The position numbers and the translations under genes were made by a program. Positions 63,331-64,000 of a stretch of 64,000 bases of DNA are shown here, one piece after another (the stretch's first letter is position 1; every line of letters begins with the position of its first letter). The notes beneath the pieces are model-generated. The model saw only the letters and a program-made list of their open reading frames with translations. It was not told the DNA's origin and did no database searches. Origin of the DNA: Acanthornis magna (Eukaryota > Chordata > Aves > Passeriformes > Acanthizidae); contig JAWUZG010000016.1 in NCBI GenBank assembly GCA_036785705.1, positions 3,968,001 through 4,032,000 of the forward strand, written 5' to 3'.

Positions 63331-64000
63331 TTTTTTTTAATTTGCTGTAAGTCTGTAAGTATCCTCTGCGACAATATTTAAAGTAACACACTGCATGCCC
63401 TAGGACAAGGAAATACAGACTATTAAAACTGTGTGTCCGCATTCCAACCGCACTTGACACTGGAGTCGGTCTCAATCACATCAGTGAAGTATAAGGGAAG
63501 CTCTGGAGGAAGAAGAGGAAAATTAGTTACTTTATCATGCCTTGGTGTAATAAAAAGTAGTTTTAAAATTTGATAATCTGAAAACTTTACCACAGGTTTT
63601 TGGGACTGATATTTTTGCTGTGGTAAACTACTGATTGTCTGGACTGACTATATAATATTTTTTTTTAAAATAAGATGGTTTCTTTCTTACAAAGCTTACA
63701 GTCTTAGAAATGTTGCTTCAGAAAGGAAACAACACAATACAAAACAGGGAAGTTTTCCCATTTGGTTTCTTTTAAAATTTGCAGTTGCTTTAGACAAAAA
63801 TGTTTGTCTGTTTTGCTGATTTCTTATTTGCCAATGCTAAAACAACATCCCATGTAAACTGTAGGGACTGACAAATTAATTTTTGTAGTTTAACATCAGG
63901 CAAATAAATCTTACCATTACTAATTATTTTTTGACCTTGCATATGAGAATAGGATTAGACTGACTACAACTGACACTGATTGTGTGAGACAGAATGTTAT
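63331..64000. other. Non-coding unique sequence
   Basis: No gene or repeat recognised. AT-rich with short T runs near 63331 and 63658. Confidence 0.5.

Noticed and set aside
1..64000. Search for tRNA, rRNA, snRNA, CRISPR arrays, operons or bacterial-type gene clusters
   Set aside because: None seen. The repeat content and base composition are those of a vertebrate nuclear genome.

Overview
This window is non-coding sequence from a bird nuclear genome, most likely a neoavian and possibly a passerine. The evidence is the repeat content. Several LINEs carry the characteristic avian CR1 3' end (a lead-in about a tract being assigned to its side chain, then a TTCCAACC-type motif followed by ATTCTATG-type units). 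There are older CR1 copies of the kind seen in turtles and crocodiles, decayed MIR-type SINE pieces, and one LTR fragment resembling a family common in bird endogenous retroviruses. Base composition is AT-rich overall, with one clear CpG-rich island. The species cannot be named from the sequence alone.

No protein-coding gene can be supported. The open reading frames are all short (155 codons at most), match no family I recognise, lack exon-like signals, and several lie in low-complexity sequence or decayed LINEs. The window looks like a gene desert or the inside of large introns or intergenic space near a developmentally regulated gene.

Layout: 1-5.7 kb is mostly unique sequence with a CR1 reverse-transcriptase remnant (about 2.09-2.29 kb), a GC-rich patch (3.2-3.57 kb) and a MIR-like piece. 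5.7-10.3 kb holds three CR1 fragments of different ages. 10.3-18.6 kb is mainly unique. 18.6-22.3 kb contains two ancient CR1 remnants in opposite orientations. 22.3-26.3 kb is AT-rich and ends in an A-rich microsatellite and a purine tract. 26.33-27.6 kb is the focal point: an AT-rich block rich in homeodomain-type sites with a perfect 11-bp inverted repeat, a TATA-like box, then a CpG island of about 0.95 kb, then a strong splice donor just after an ATG in good context. 27.6-44.7 kb is largely unique with MIR-like pieces and one compact cluster of forkhead, GATA and E-box sites near 41.15 kb. 44.7-45.6 kb carries two tandem CR1 3' ends. 45.6-61 kb is largely unique, with conserved-looking blocks near 49.9, 52.4 and 54.0-54.56 kb and a 74-bp tandem duplication near 56.5 kb. 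61-63.3 kb holds an internally deleted CR1, a 52-base poly(A) tract and an LTR fragment.

I found no evidence of a novel multi-gene system. The most interesting element is the putative regulatory promoter or first exon at 26.3-27.6 kb. All calls are by eye. Conservation claims are inferences from motif density and need a genome alignment.
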